Shown piece by piece: positions 1 through 8,196 of a stretch of DNA of 64,000 bases. The translations under genes were made by a program, and so were the position numbers. The first letter of the stretch is position 1. Each line of letters starts with the position of its first letter. The DNA is from Anaerolineae bacterium (GTDB lineage: Bacteria > Chloroflexota > Anaerolineae > Anaerolineales > UBA11579). The notes under the pieces are model-generated. The model saw only the letters and a program-made list of their open reading frames with translations, was not told the DNA's origin and searched no databases. Location: assembly GCA_004297445.1 (NCBI GenBank), contig SCUK01000055.1:1-64000 (forward strand), given 5' to 3'.

Positions 1-65
1 CCATTAAGACGGGGTTTGGGGCGGGGTATTACGTTAGAGGAGTATTAGAACGCCCTCTCCCCCGG

Positions 66-91
66 CCCCTCTCCCATAAATGGGAGAGGGG
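66..91. repeat. Perfect 11-bp hairpin (intergenic palindrome)
   Basis: CCCCTCTCCCA at 66-76 pairs with TGGGAGAGGGG at 81-91 around the loop TAAA. There is no T-run on either side, so it looks like a dispersed intergenic palindrome rather than a terminator. No gene is seen in 1-310. Confidence 0.6.
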
Positions 92-154
92 AGTGCAGTG
101 GGAAGGCTTCAGCAACGCCCACAAGGGGTAAAGTACGGTGCGGCTACGAGATGC

Positions 155-265
155 GGGCGACCGCAGGTCGCCCCTGCGCGATGAAGCCGTGCAAAATAAG
201 GAAAAGGGCCGGGCAAGCCCGGCCCCTACATTGGTGTCAGCGGGCTGACACGCCGCCTTCGGCGG
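155..265. repeat. Cluster of four short perfect palindromes
   Basis: Four hairpins lie in a row: GGGCGAC/GTCGCCC (155-173), GGGCCGGGC/GCCCGGCCC (206-225), TGTCAGC/GCTGACA (235-250) and CCGCC/GGCGG (253-265). Several are followed by the module GCCCCTAC or a close variant (about 223-229 and 273-280), which also occurs in the palindrome after rpoC. This fits a family of dispersed repeats in this genome. The open frame across it (151-375) is palindrome translation and I do not call it a gene. Confidence 0.55.
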
Positions 266-310
266 ACGGTCAGCCCCTACGTTACCGGATGGTAAGCCCC
301 AACAAGTTGG

Positions 311-1429
311 TTATGGGCGCATCAGGCGGGGGACGAACCAGAAGCCCTGGGCTTCGACCGGGCGGCCGCCGATAATGACCATACTGAGGGTGAACTTGAC
401 GCTCTTGCCGGCTAGCGCCGAAAGGTCCAGATTAATCTCGGTGATGGCCTCGTCGTAGGTTTCATCCCATTCGGCCAGTGTGGTCAGGGGGCCGCCGTCG
501 GCTTCGTATTCCAGCTTGAAGCGCACTTCGCAATCATCGTAGCCGTCCAGACAGCCCACCCAGGCGCGGAAGCGGTCGCCGTTCTGGATGTTGATGGCCG
601 GGTAGGTGCCGCTGATCCAGGAGTTCAGGTTGGCGTCGGCATGCACCCAGAGCGTGGGCTCGTTTTCAAGGCGGTTCTCGAGGCGCACATCGTCCAGCAG
701 AATGACGTAGCCATCGTCGCTGTCTTCGTTGCCGGGGCACGGCAGGTCATCCTCAGCGGCGGAGCGCCAGGCGCCGGCGCACACATTGATGGCGAAGTCA
801 TAAAGATAGTTGGCATTGGGCTCACGGACCTTAATCTCGACCCAGAACACGCTATTGGCGTCGCCGCCAATGCCGAAGACCACGCCATCGCTGCTGCGCA
901 GTTTCCAGTTGCCGCGGTAGGTACCAGCGTTGGCCGGCGCCTTGAAGGTGATGGACAGGTCGGCGGACTGACCGGGGGACACGGTACCGCCCAGCGGGAC
1001 GCTGGCGGGCGCGTTCAGGCCATTGCCGTCCACGAAGACCAGTTCATAATTGGCGCCCCAGGAGCAGGTGCCGACATTGCGCAGTCGCCAGGTCTTGATG
1101 AATTCCGCGCCGGGGGTGACCAGTGTGCCATCCGGGATGGTGACATCGGTGACGTAGGCGGCCCAGTTGCAGCGCGAGACCTGGGTGGGCGGCACGGCGG
1201 TGTTGGCGGGCGCCTGGGTGGCGGTGGGGAGCGGGGTGGCGGTGGGGAGCGGCGTGGTTGTGGGCGGGCCGGCGACGATGGTCATATCGGCTATCAGTGT
1301 GGCCGCCGCCTGAGTCTGGACGATGGCCTGGAAGTCCGGCGTGGGCTCAGCCGTGGGCAGGTTACAGCCGAACAAGACGAAAGCCACTAAACCGGAAAGG
1401 AACGCTGTAGTTCGTGATTTATTTAACAT
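311..1429 (-). CDS. Secreted lipoprotein with NBR1-like FW (four-Trp) Ig domain
   Basis: Predicted 372-residue lipoprotein of unknown role. The ATG at 1429 is preferred over an upstream start because AAGAGG lies just before it and the product then opens with a lipoprotein signal: charged start, hydrophobic stretch, and lipobox LFGC with Cys22 as the lipidation site. A Thr/Pro-rich linker follows (about 60-85). About residues 90-205 resemble the NBR1 FW domain, with spaced Trp residues (NWAAY, KTWRL, CSW, GNWKL, FWVEI) and the RLRNVGTCSW signature. The remaining ~165 residues are beta-rich with several Cys and may form a second ligand-binding or sugar-binding fold. It is divergent from the CarD gene. 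The domain call is good; the function is not known. Confidence 0.8.
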   Translation of the reverse strand: MLNKSRTTAFLSGLVAFVLFGCNLPTAEPTPDFQAIVQTQAAATLIADMTIVAGPPTTTPLPTATPLPTATQAPANTAVPPTQVSRCNWAAYVTDVTIPDGTLVTPGAEFIKTWRLRNVGTCSWGANYELVFVDGNGLNAPASVPLGGTVSPGQSADLSITFKAPANAGTYRGNWKLRSSDGVVFGIGGDANSVFWVEIKVREPNANYLYDFAINVCAGAWRSAAEDDLPCPGNEDSDDGYVILLDDVRLENRLENEPTLWVHADANLNSWISGTYPAINIQNGDRFRAWVGCLDGYDDCEVRFKLEYEADGGPLTTLAEWDETYDEAITEINLDLSALAGKSVKFTLSMVIIGGRPVEAQGFWFVPRLMRP

Positions 1430-1591
1430 AATTTCCTCTTGGGGCGGGTCCGATGACCCTGCCGGATGATTCGGATGCAAAAAACAGACCCGATAAGAGT
1501 ATTTTGGCACAAAACGCACCGACTTACATCCTCCATGAGTGGGAAATACGGAGGTTTCCTGCCAAAGAATGAGGCGGCAAAAAACTGCCTA

Positions 1592-1600
1592 TGTTATACT
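1592..1600 (+). promoter_or_regulatory. Extended -10 promoter for the CarD-family gene
   Basis: TGT followed by TATACT makes an extended -10 element (TGn-TATACT). No good -35 is visible 17 bases upstream, which is common for extended -10 promoters. The predicted start lies near 1607, giving a leader of about 43 nt before the GTG at 1650. Confidence 0.5.
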
Positions 1601-1649
1601 TCCTTAAATCAGATTATTGCCGCGCGAAGTGCCCCACAGGAGGCCCGTG

Positions 1650-2159
1650 GTGAGCAAGCAACAAGCATTTAAGAAGGGCGACTGGATTGTCCACGCCTTC
1701 TATGGCGTCGGTCAGATTCGGGCGGTTGAGACCAAGAAACTGGGGGATCAATCCACCCGCTACTTCAAGGTGGATGGCCGCAACAGCACCTTCTTTGTGC
1801 CGGTCAATAACGTTGAAAGCGCCCGCATCCGGCCGCTGGCCTCGCGGCAGAAGCTGCGCAAGGCGCTGAAAATCCTCAAAGAACCGGCCGAGGAGTTCGA
1901 AGGCGACCACAATGCCCGCAAGCGGCAGATTGCCGAACGGGTGGCGGTGTTTTCGCCGGAAGCGACGGCCGAACTGGTGCGCGACCTGGCGGGACGGCGG
2001 GCGGCGCACGGCCTGAACGACCACGAGGAACGGGCGTTTGAGCAGGCAGCCTTCCGGCTGACGCGCGAATGGGCCATCACCGAAGACCTGGACTTTGAGG
2101 AAGCCCAGCAGAAACTTGAAGCGGCGCTGGACGAGTTGTACGCCAAACCGGCGAAGTAG
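1650..2159 (+). CDS. CarD/CdnL-family RNA polymerase-binding regulator
   Basis: A 169-residue CarD_CdnL_TRCF protein. Family members bind the RNA polymerase beta subunit through an N-terminal Tudor-like domain and stabilise the open complex at rRNA and housekeeping promoters. The signature FKKGDWIVHAFYGVGQI opens the protein, followed by the beta-rich RID (about 5-60) and a helical C-terminal domain (about 65-165) rich in Arg, Glu and Ala. I start at GTG 1650 because AGGAGG lies 6 nt upstream; a TTG at 1617 has no ribosome binding site. It is monocistronic, with its own extended -10 promoter and a strong terminator. Length is normal for the family. Which promoters it controls is not visible here. 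Confidence 0.88.
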   Translation: MSKQQAFKKGDWIVHAFYGVGQIRAVETKKLGDQSTRYFKVDGRNSTFFVPVNNVESARIRPLASRQKLRKALKILKEPAEEFEGDHNARKRQIAERVAVFSPEATAELVRDLAGRRAAHGLNDHEERAFEQAAFRLTREWAITEDLDFEEAQQKLEAALDELYAKPAK

Positions 2160-2177
2160 AGCAAAACAAATACGAAA

Positions 2178-2201
2178 GCCTCCCAACCGGGAGGCTTTTT
2201 T
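2178..2201. terminator. Rho-independent terminator after the CarD gene
   Basis: GCCTCCC (2178-2184), loop AACC, GGGAGGC (2189-2195), then six T. An A-rich stretch precedes the stem, so it may also serve the converging galE transcript. Confidence 0.88.
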
Positions 2202-2215
2202 AATGGGGAATAGTC

Positions 2216-3229
2216 CTACTGCAATCCCTCCGGATACTTGCTCTGCCAGCGCCACAGGTCAACACACATTTCGTCGAGGCCCTTTTCGGCTTCCCAGTTG
2301 AGGTCACGGTGGGCTTTGGTGGGGTCGGCGAAGGACGTGGCGATATCGCCGGAGCGGCGGGCGACCACGTTATAGGGAATCTCCTTGCCGGATGCCTTCT
2401 CAAACGCCTTGACCATTTCCATAACGCTGTAGCCGCGGCCGGTGCCGAGATTGAAGGCTTCGACGCCCCCGCCCTGCTTGAGGCGACGCAGGGCGGCCAG
2501 ATGGCCCTTGGCGAGGTCGGAGACGTGAATGTAATCGCGGACGCCTGTGCCATCCGGCGTGTCATAGTCATTGCCGTAAATCTGGAGGTTGGGCCGCCGC
2601 CCCACCGCCACCTGCGCCAGATAGGGCATGAGGTTGTTGGGGGCGCCACGCGGGCTTTCCCCCAGTTCGCCGCTGGGGTGCGCGCCGACCGGGTTGAAGT
2701 AGCGCAGGAGGATGGCATTCCAATCTGGGTCTGCGACGTGCTGGTCGCGCAGAATCTGCTCAATCATCAGCTTGGTCCAGCCGTAGGGGTTGGTGGGGCG
2801 CAGCGAAGCCTCTTCGTTGACGGGGACGGAATCCGGGTCGCCGTAGACGGTGGCGGAGGAGGAAAAGACGATGTTCCTGACCTCATACTCGGCCATTACG
2901 CTGAACAGGGTGAGTGAGCCGGTGACGTTGTTGTGATAGTAGCGCACCGGCTCCTGCACCGACTCGCCGACGGCTTTCAGGCCGGCGAAGTGGATGACGG
3001 CGTCAAACTTGTGGGCCTTGAAAATGGATTCGAGCGCGGGACGGTCAAGCAGGTCGGCCTTGTAGAAGGCGAGCTCTTCGCCGCTGATGTTCTGGACGCG
3101 GCGCAGGGCTTCCGGGCTGCTGTTGCTCAGGTTATCCAGCACCACGACCTCATAGTTGGCGATGAGGAGTTCGATGGTGGTCAGGCTGCCAATGTAACCG
3201 GCGCCGCCGGTGACGAGAATAGTCTTCAT
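2216..3229 (-). CDS. galE: UDP-glucose 4-epimerase
   Basis: A 337-residue NAD-dependent epimerase of the extended SDR family that interconverts UDP-glucose and UDP-galactose for envelope glycans and the Leloir pathway. The N-terminus carries the Rossmann motif TGGAGYIGS, and the middle holds the SDR Ser (FSSSATVYG) and the YGWTK catalytic Tyr/Lys pair. NPYG, RYFNPVGAHPSG and the C-terminal substrate part (GTGRGYSVMEMV, RRSGDIATSFADPTKA) are typical of GalE. The ATG at 3229 starts directly at the Rossmann strand (MKTILVTGG) with AGGAC upstream; the open frame extends further 5' without support. It is the last gene of a minus-strand run behind add and the PP2C gene. Confidence 0.93.
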   Translation of the reverse strand: MKTILVTGGAGYIGSLTTIELLIANYEVVVLDNLSNSSPEALRRVQNISGEELAFYKADLLDRPALESIFKAHKFDAVIHFAGLKAVGESVQEPVRYYHNNVTGSLTLFSVMAEYEVRNIVFSSSATVYGDPDSVPVNEEASLRPTNPYGWTKLMIEQILRDQHVADPDWNAILLRYFNPVGAHPSGELGESPRGAPNNLMPYLAQVAVGRRPNLQIYGNDYDTPDGTGVRDYIHVSDLAKGHLAALRRLKQGGGVEAFNLGTGRGYSVMEMVKAFEKASGKEIPYNVVARRSGDIATSFADPTKAHRDLNWEAEKGLDEMCVDLWRWQSKYPEGLQ

Positions 3230-3254
3230 GCGGTGTCCTGTGCGGTGAAATGCG

Positions 3255-4328
3255 TCAGATGTTGGCGCTGACCCAAGAGTCAAATTCGGCCAGCAGGCGG
3301 GTCTTTACGTCTTCTTCAACGCCGGCCACGCGGTAGGCGTTACGGGCGATGCGGGCGAGGCCGGCGCGGTCGTAGCCGAAGTGTTCGGCCAGCACTTCGT
3401 ATTCCTGGGTGAGGGTGGTGTTAAACAGCGGCGGGTCGTCGCTGTTGACCGTGACGGTGAGGCCCATTTCATCCAGTTTGCGGAAGGGATGGGCGGCGTA
3501 GGATTCATGGACGTGGAGACAGATGTTGCTGGTGGGGTTAATCTCCAGCGGGATGTCGCGCTTCTTAAGTTCGTCCAGCAATGCCGGGTCTTCGATGGCT
3601 CGCACGCCGTGGCCAATGCGGTCGGCGCCGAGTTCTTTCAGCGAGCCCCAGATACTGGCGGGGCCTTCGGTCTCGCCGGCGTGCGGCACGCTCAGCAGGC
3701 CGGCGCGCTTGGCCGGACCAAATACGTGCGCAAAGGGTTCGGGCGGGCAATTGACTTCATAGCCGCCGAGCCCAAAACCAACAACGCCGACCTGGCGACC
3801 GGCGAGCGCGGCCTCCAGCGTGAGTTCGGAGGGCGCAGGGTTGTAGTTTTCGGCGCTGTTGGGGTCCGGGAAATTGGCGTTGCGGGGCACATCGAACACC
3901 CAGCGGATTTCAACACCGAATTCCCGGCGCGCCCGCTGGCGGCCTTCTTCAATGCCGCCCAGCAAATCGGCGATGGTGAGACCCTTATCTTCCCAGCCCA
4001 GATGCAGATAGGGGGTGAAGGTGACCTCACGGTAACGGATGTTCTGGCGCGCCATGTCTGCGCCGTGCTCGTAGACCACCAGGGCGAAGTCTTCCGGCTT
4101 TTGCAACATGCCCATGATGGCGACGTAGACGGTGACGAAGTGGGGAAAATCAGTGAAGGTGTACCACTTGCGCAGGCCTTCGACATCCGATACGGGCAGT
4201 TTGTCCAGGCGGTTGTTGCGGCGCGCCAGTTCCAGCACGGTTTCGGGCGCGATCGAGCCTTCGAGGTGGATGTGCACCTCGGCTTTGGGCATGGCGGCGA
4301 TAAATTTGCGGATGTCGGAATCGAGCAT
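3255..4328 (-). CDS. add: Adenosine deaminase family protein
   Basis: A 357-residue zinc amidohydrolase that deaminates adenosine (or a related adenine compound) in purine salvage. The metal and catalytic motifs are in order: HIHLEG (19-24), HAGE, GHGVRA and NSDDPP. Its length matches adenosine deaminases. Aminodeoxyfutalosine deaminases of the menaquinone pathway share these motifs and cannot be excluded by eye, so the substrate is inferred. It lies 3 nt downstream of the PP2C gene and 25 nt before galE, so the three are probably co-transcribed. Confidence 0.85.
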   Translation of the reverse strand: MLDSDIRKFIAAMPKAEVHIHLEGSIAPETVLELARRNNRLDKLPVSDVEGLRKWYTFTDFPHFVTVYVAIMGMLQKPEDFALVVYEHGADMARQNIRYREVTFTPYLHLGWEDKGLTIADLLGGIEEGRQRARREFGVEIRWVFDVPRNANFPDPNSAENYNPAPSELTLEAALAGRQVGVVGFGLGGYEVNCPPEPFAHVFGPAKRAGLLSVPHAGETEGPASIWGSLKELGADRIGHGVRAIEDPALLDELKKRDIPLEINPTSNICLHVHESYAAHPFRKLDEMGLTVTVNSDDPPLFNTTLTQEYEVLAEHFGYDRAGLARIARNAYRVAGVEEDVKTRLLAEFDSWVSANI

Positions 4329-4331
4329 GGG

Positions 4332-5114
4332 TCAGGCGGGCAACAGGTCACAGAGTATGACGGTGATGTTATCGTCGCCGCCGGCATCCAGCGCTTCTTG
4401 AATCAATTCGCCCACGAGGCGTTCGGGGGGGTCGGCCTTGAGCAGGATGCGCTCGAGTTCGGGGTCGCGCACCAGTCCCCACAGGCCATCGCTGCACATC
4501 ATGAGACGCTGACCGACCTTGAGCGAGACTTCGACGAGGTCGACTTCCAGCGGCCAGGGGCCGCCCACGCTGCGGGTGAGGATGTTGCGGCGCGGGTGGG
4601 TGTACACATCTTCGGGCTGGAGCAGTCCGGCGGCCACCAGTTCGGCCACGGCGGAGTGGTCTTCGGAAATCTTGGCGAGGCCGTTTGCGCCCAGCACATA
4701 GACGCGGCTGTCACCGACGTGGGCGAGACGGCCTTCGCCGCCAACCAGCACCACGCATTCCAGGGTGGTGCCCATGTTGCCGGGTTCTATCTTGTTGTTG
4801 ACGGTGAAATTGACGATGGCGGTGCTGGCCTGTGAAACGGCATTGGCGAGCAGGGCATCCAGTTCTTCGCCCAACTCCATGCCGCCGTCCAGCGGGGGCG
4901 TGAGGGTGTCCAGCAGATTCTTGACCGCCAGTTGGCTGGCGACTTCGCCGGCTTCATGGCCGCCCATGCCATCGGCGACGACCAGAATCGCCACTGGCGG
5001 CCGGTCCGGGTAGTGCTGAACCCACGTACCGACAGCGTCCTGATTGTTTTTTCGGACGCGGCCGACGTTGGTCTCTTTGGCGACGTGAAGCCGTACACGC
5101 GGCTTGGTGGACAT
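4332..5114 (-). CDS. PP2C-family Ser/Thr protein phosphatase
   Basis: A 260-residue cytoplasmic PPM/PP2C phosphatase that removes phosphate from Ser/Thr with two metal ions. Visible motifs: NNQD (23-26), DGMGGHE (48-54), MGTTL, HVGDSRVY, CSDGLWGLV and GGDDNITVI, which together supply the metal-binding acidic residues. There are no membrane segments. It heads the operon with add and galE, with no kinase beside it; the kinase near 36 kb may be its partner, but that operon has its own PP2C. The promoter found upstream would place the transcript start at or next to the ATG, and no Shine-Dalgarno sequence is visible. Confidence 0.9.
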   Translation of the reverse strand: MSTKPRVRLHVAKETNVGRVRKNNQDAVGTWVQHYPDRPPVAILVVADGMGGHEAGEVASQLAVKNLLDTLTPPLDGGMELGEELDALLANAVSQASTAIVNFTVNNKIEPGNMGTTLECVVLVGGEGRLAHVGDSRVYVLGANGLAKISEDHSAVAELVAAGLLQPEDVYTHPRRNILTRSVGGPWPLEVDLVEVSLKVGQRLMMCSDGLWGLVRDPELERILLKADPPERLVGELIQEALDAGGDDNITVILCDLLPA

Positions 5115-5120
5115 GGCGAA

Positions 5121-5149
5121 AGTATACTCGTCCGCGCTGGATTGGGCAA
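5121..5149 (-). promoter_or_regulatory. Promoter of PP2C-add-galE, predicted leaderless
   Basis: On the minus strand TTGCCC (5149-5144), a 17-base spacer and TATACT (5126-5121) form a sigma-70-like promoter. Initiation 7 nt after the -10 falls at about 5114, the A of the PP2C start codon. Confidence 0.55.
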
Positions 5150-5326
5150 CAGGGGAACGGCCCCGGTACCAGAGAAAGACCGTCAGCCAGCCATTCGGCC
5201 ATTGATTACCCGAATTGTATCAATCCGTACAGGCGTCCCGCCCAGATGGGGACACATGACACCTAGCAAAATCGGACTGCGAAAGTAAACTAAGCACAGG
5301 TAGTCAACGGAACTTCGGAGGCTCGC

Positions 5327-5566
5327 ATGGCTGCGAACCAGAGAACGATCAGGACCGATTACCGGCAGTACTGCTCTCACGCAGGCGATGAGGTACGAAT
5401 AGAGACCGAGTTCGCCACGCCCGCAGAGTTTCTGCCGGAAACACCGCCCCGCATCGTTCATCGCTCGTGCTCGCACTACTGCGTCTGCAACCTGCACGAC
5501 AAAGCCGCCTGTTCCTTCGCCGTCACGCTACCGCAGGTCATTCTACTGCCTGCACAATTTGTGTGA
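5327..5566 (+). CDS. Small Cys-containing hypothetical protein (79 aa)
   Basis: A possible small gene in the 600-bp gap between the PP2C gene and the ABC cluster. The ATG at 5327 has GGAGG 5 nt upstream, which is why I list it. The protein has no signal peptide or membrane segment; Cys residues cluster in the second half (RSCSHYCVCNLHDKAACSF) with one more near residue 16, an arrangement that could bind a metal. I do not recognise the family. Overlapping minus-strand frames look like shadows. The rest of 5115-5719 holds only a hairpin. Confidence 0.42.
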   Translation: MAANQRTIRTDYRQYCSHAGDEVRIETEFATPAEFLPETPPRIVHRSCSHYCVCNLHDKAACSFAVTLPQVILLPAQFV

Positions 5567-5656
5567 AACTGCTGGTCGCCCTACTACTCCTCACCTCCTC
5601 CCAAGCGGGCAGCAGTGTAACAAAACCTCCACTCTCCTCCTTCTGAGTTGGAATAG

Positions 5657-5685
5657 TTCACCCCCAGAGGCCAACTGGGGGTGAA
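5657..5685. terminator. Hairpin downstream of the ABC operon
   Basis: A perfect 11-bp stem, TTCACCCCCAG (5657-5667) with CTGGGGGTGAA (5675-5685), loop AGGCCAA. It lies 35 nt past the stop of the last ABC gene. There is no T-run, so terminator activity is uncertain. Confidence 0.5.
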
Positions 5686-5719
5686 CGCATTTAAAGCGGA
5701 TAGAATATCGGGGGACGGG

Positions 5720-6943
5720 CTATTCGAACTTGAAGCGCCAGACGCCAATTGCCAGAAAGGCCATGCCAAAGAGGGCCAGCACGCCGGCCTCCGGCAGAAC
5801 TGCCGCCACTCCCAGACCTCGGGTAACAATGTCATGAAAGCCGCGCATGGCCCAGCCGGTGGGAACAAAGAGCGCGAGCGTTTGCATGAAGGGTGGCACG
5901 ATTTCGATAGGCCACATGGCGCCGCCCAGCCCGGACAGCGGAAGGACAATTATGGTGCTCAGGGCGTTCAGTTGTTCATAGGTGCGGGCAAGGGCAGCCA
6001 TCATCAAACCCAGCGAGGTGGTGCAGAAAGCGAACGCCACTATCATGACGAGCAGGGCGAGGGGGTCACGGCCCCAGGCCACGCCAAACAGGAAACGCCC
6101 GGCCAGCACCAGGATAACGATTTGGATGACACCAGCCAGGAAAATGCCCAGCATCTTGCCGCTGAAGATGGCGGGTTTGCCAATGGGAAGAACCAGCAGG
6201 CGGCGCAGGGTGCCTTGCTCGCGTTCGAGCAACAATGTAGCAGCCCCGGCAAGCGTGCTGAACATGGTGAAGACGACCATCATGCCGGGAGAGGTTTGAT
6301 TCGTGCCGTTCGGGATGTCGGTGTCAGCGCCGCGGACAGCCGCAGACGCGCTGACCACCGCCGGCGGGTTTTCTTCGAGGACGAGGCGCGCGGCAGTGAC
6401 AGCGCTGTCAAAATAGTCCTGCTCGGATGGGGCTGTAGAAATCGAGAACAGGCCAAGACGGTCTGCGATTTGATTGGCGCTGGCCGCGATGCTGACCGAT
6501 GACTCCAATCCGGCGAGGGCGGCGCGCAGGGCTTGTTCCACCACCTGGGCTTCTACCGGCTCGCTTAAGTTCATGGCGAACTCGAGGTCGGTGGGTTCCC
6601 CGGAGATTACCCGCGCCGAGAAGTCAGGGGGGATGAACAACCCGGCGGCGGCTTCGCCCGCTTCCACCGCAGACAGGGCGGCGGCACGGTCCACGAAGGC
6701 GGTGGTGAGCAGGGGGTCAGCTTCCAGGCCGGCGGCAAGTTCGGTTCCCAAAGTGCCCGCATCTTCATTCACAATGAGCAGGTGAAAGGTTGGCACACTG
6801 CCATCCGGCTCGGGCTGGCGGATGGCCGAGCCAATAATCCAGGTGAACAGCACCGGCAGGAAGAGGCCAAAGATGAACATGGCACGCGAGCGGTAGGTGA
6901 TGGCAAGGTAGAGACGGGCGATTTCAAGGATGCGGTTAATCAT
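5720..6943 (-). CDS. ABC-2 type transporter permease (second of pair)
   Basis: A 407-residue membrane component of an ABC exporter. It has one N-terminal transmembrane helix (about 20-40), a large extracytoplasmic domain (about 45-215) and five to six helices in the C-terminal half, the ABC2_membrane_3 arrangement seen in YbhS/YbhR-like and drug or lipid exporters. The motif LLEREQGTLRRLLVLPIGKP sits on the cytoplasmic loop before the core helices. It follows the paralogous permease by 3 nt and is last in the operon. With one ATPase and two different permeases the system is probably a heterodimeric exporter; the substrate is unknown. Confidence 0.85.
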   Translation of the reverse strand: MINRILEIARLYLAITYRSRAMFIFGLFLPVLFTWIIGSAIRQPEPDGSVPTFHLLIVNEDAGTLGTELAAGLEADPLLTTAFVDRAAALSAVEAGEAAAGLFIPPDFSARVISGEPTDLEFAMNLSEPVEAQVVEQALRAALAGLESSVSIAASANQIADRLGLFSISTAPSEQDYFDSAVTAARLVLEENPPAVVSASAAVRGADTDIPNGTNQTSPGMMVVFTMFSTLAGAATLLLEREQGTLRRLLVLPIGKPAIFSGKMLGIFLAGVIQIVILVLAGRFLFGVAWGRDPLALLVMIVAFAFCTTSLGLMMAALARTYEQLNALSTIIVLPLSGLGGAMWPIEIVPPFMQTLALFVPTGWAMRGFHDIVTRGLGVAAVLPEAGVLALFGMAFLAIGVWRFKFE

Positions 6944-6946
6944 CGC

Positions 6947-8194
6947 TTACCTCACGAACCGGCGCTGGAAGAGAACCAGCGCGACGAAGAAGAAGACCGC
7001 AGCCATGCCAAGCAGAACGCCAAGGTGCGGAAAGATGGCGGCCATGTCCGCCTGGCCAAATGTGAGTTCCAGAAATGCATCCAGCGACCAGCGGTTAATC
7101 GTCATTTTGCTGAAGGGCTGCATGAAGGCGGGGAGCGTTGACGCCTGGGCGAACGTGCCGCCGAGGGCGGCGGAAACAAGCGTAATGGCAGAGCCGAGGA
7201 TGCCCGCCTGGGTTTCGTTGCGTGCGAGGGCAGAAATCAATGCGCCGAGACTGGTGGCGGCAAACACGGTAGCCAGCATGACCGCGGCGAGGGCAAGTGG
7301 ATTGCCCCAATCCAGACGGAAGATGACGGCCGAGGCCAGGACCAGAACGAGGAATTGCAGGATGCCAGTGAGGAACGCGCCGCCGATCTTGCCGAGCAGA
7401 ATATGGGAGACCGGCGTGGGAGTGGTGATGAGGCGCGGTAGGGTGCCCATGGTTTCTTCTTGCAGGATGGAACGCGTGCTGTCCATCATTGAGAACATCA
7501 GGAAGAAAATGGCCGTTGCCGGCGCAAAATAGGAAAAGGGGTTGGCGTCGGTTTCTTCTTCGCCGAGCGCGAGACGCGTGAGCCCAATACTAGTCTGCCC
7601 CGCGGTTTCAGCCTGGGCTTCGATAACTTGCGGGACTATCGAGTCGAGTTCTGCCAGGGCCGGGCCAAGCAGTGCGGCATGAGAAAGCGCCTGATTTGTG
7701 CCAATCTGGCCGCTGAGCATAAGGGTGTTTACGGATAGCGTAATCCGTTCTACCACGGCACTGACAATAAACGGGCTGATACTGGCGGTGGGGTCGGTGT
7801 AGACGGCAACGGTGACCGGCACATCCGCCGCGGTCTGTGCGGCGGCCAGCAGGTCCTCCGAGAAATCGGCAGGGATATGAACGGCAGCGCGGGCATCTCC
7901 AGATTCGACCGCGGCACGGGCGGCGGCCAGGTCGTCTGATTCAGTCACCGCGAACAGTCCGTCCAGGTCCGGCGAGGAGAGGACCTCCGCATAAATATCG
8001 CCGATTTCACCGGTATCCTCATTGACGAGGAAAATGGGGATATCGGACAGGGGTCGTTCACCGCGGAAGGCAGGACCAAAAGCCGCGCCAATAAGCCCGG
8101 CCACTACCAGCGGGGCAAGCAGGAAGCCGATGATGGCGCGCCGGTCGCGCAGGCGGGTGATGGTGTCCTTCCAGGCAATGTGCAGGATCTTCAT
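6947..8194 (-). CDS. ABC-2 type transporter permease (first of pair)
   Basis: A 415-residue permease paralogous to its downstream neighbour: a helix near residues 20-40, an extracytoplasmic domain to about 230, then the loop ILQEETMGTLPRLITTPTPV and C-terminal core helices. The start is ATG 8194; a TTG two codons earlier (8200) is in frame but less likely. The start region overlaps the ATPase stop codon (8197-8199) within a few bases, so the two are probably translationally coupled. Substrate unknown. Confidence 0.85.
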   Translation of the reverse strand: MKILHIAWKDTITRLRDRRAIIGFLLAPLVVAGLIGAAFGPAFRGERPLSDIPIFLVNEDTGEIGDIYAEVLSSPDLDGLFAVTESDDLAAARAAVESGDARAAVHIPADFSEDLLAAAQTAADVPVTVAVYTDPTASISPFIVSAVVERITLSVNTLMLSGQIGTNQALSHAALLGPALAELDSIVPQVIEAQAETAGQTSIGLTRLALGEEETDANPFSYFAPATAIFFLMFSMMDSTRSILQEETMGTLPRLITTPTPVSHILLGKIGGAFLTGILQFLVLVLASAVIFRLDWGNPLALAAVMLATVFAATSLGALISALARNETQAGILGSAITLVSAALGGTFAQASTLPAFMQPFSKMTINRWSLDAFLELTFGQADMAAIFPHLGVLLGMAAVFFFVALVLFQRRFVR

Positions 8195-8196
8195 GG

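Noticed and set aside
151-375. Open frame of 74 codons on the plus strand
   Set aside because: It is translation of adjacent palindromes, rich in Arg, Gly and Pro, with no ribosome site, and its end overlaps the lipoprotein gene on the other strand.
3381-4835. Long plus-strand frame of 484 codons
   Set aside because: It is antisense to add and the PP2C gene, which have full sets of catalytic motifs; the translation shows no domain.
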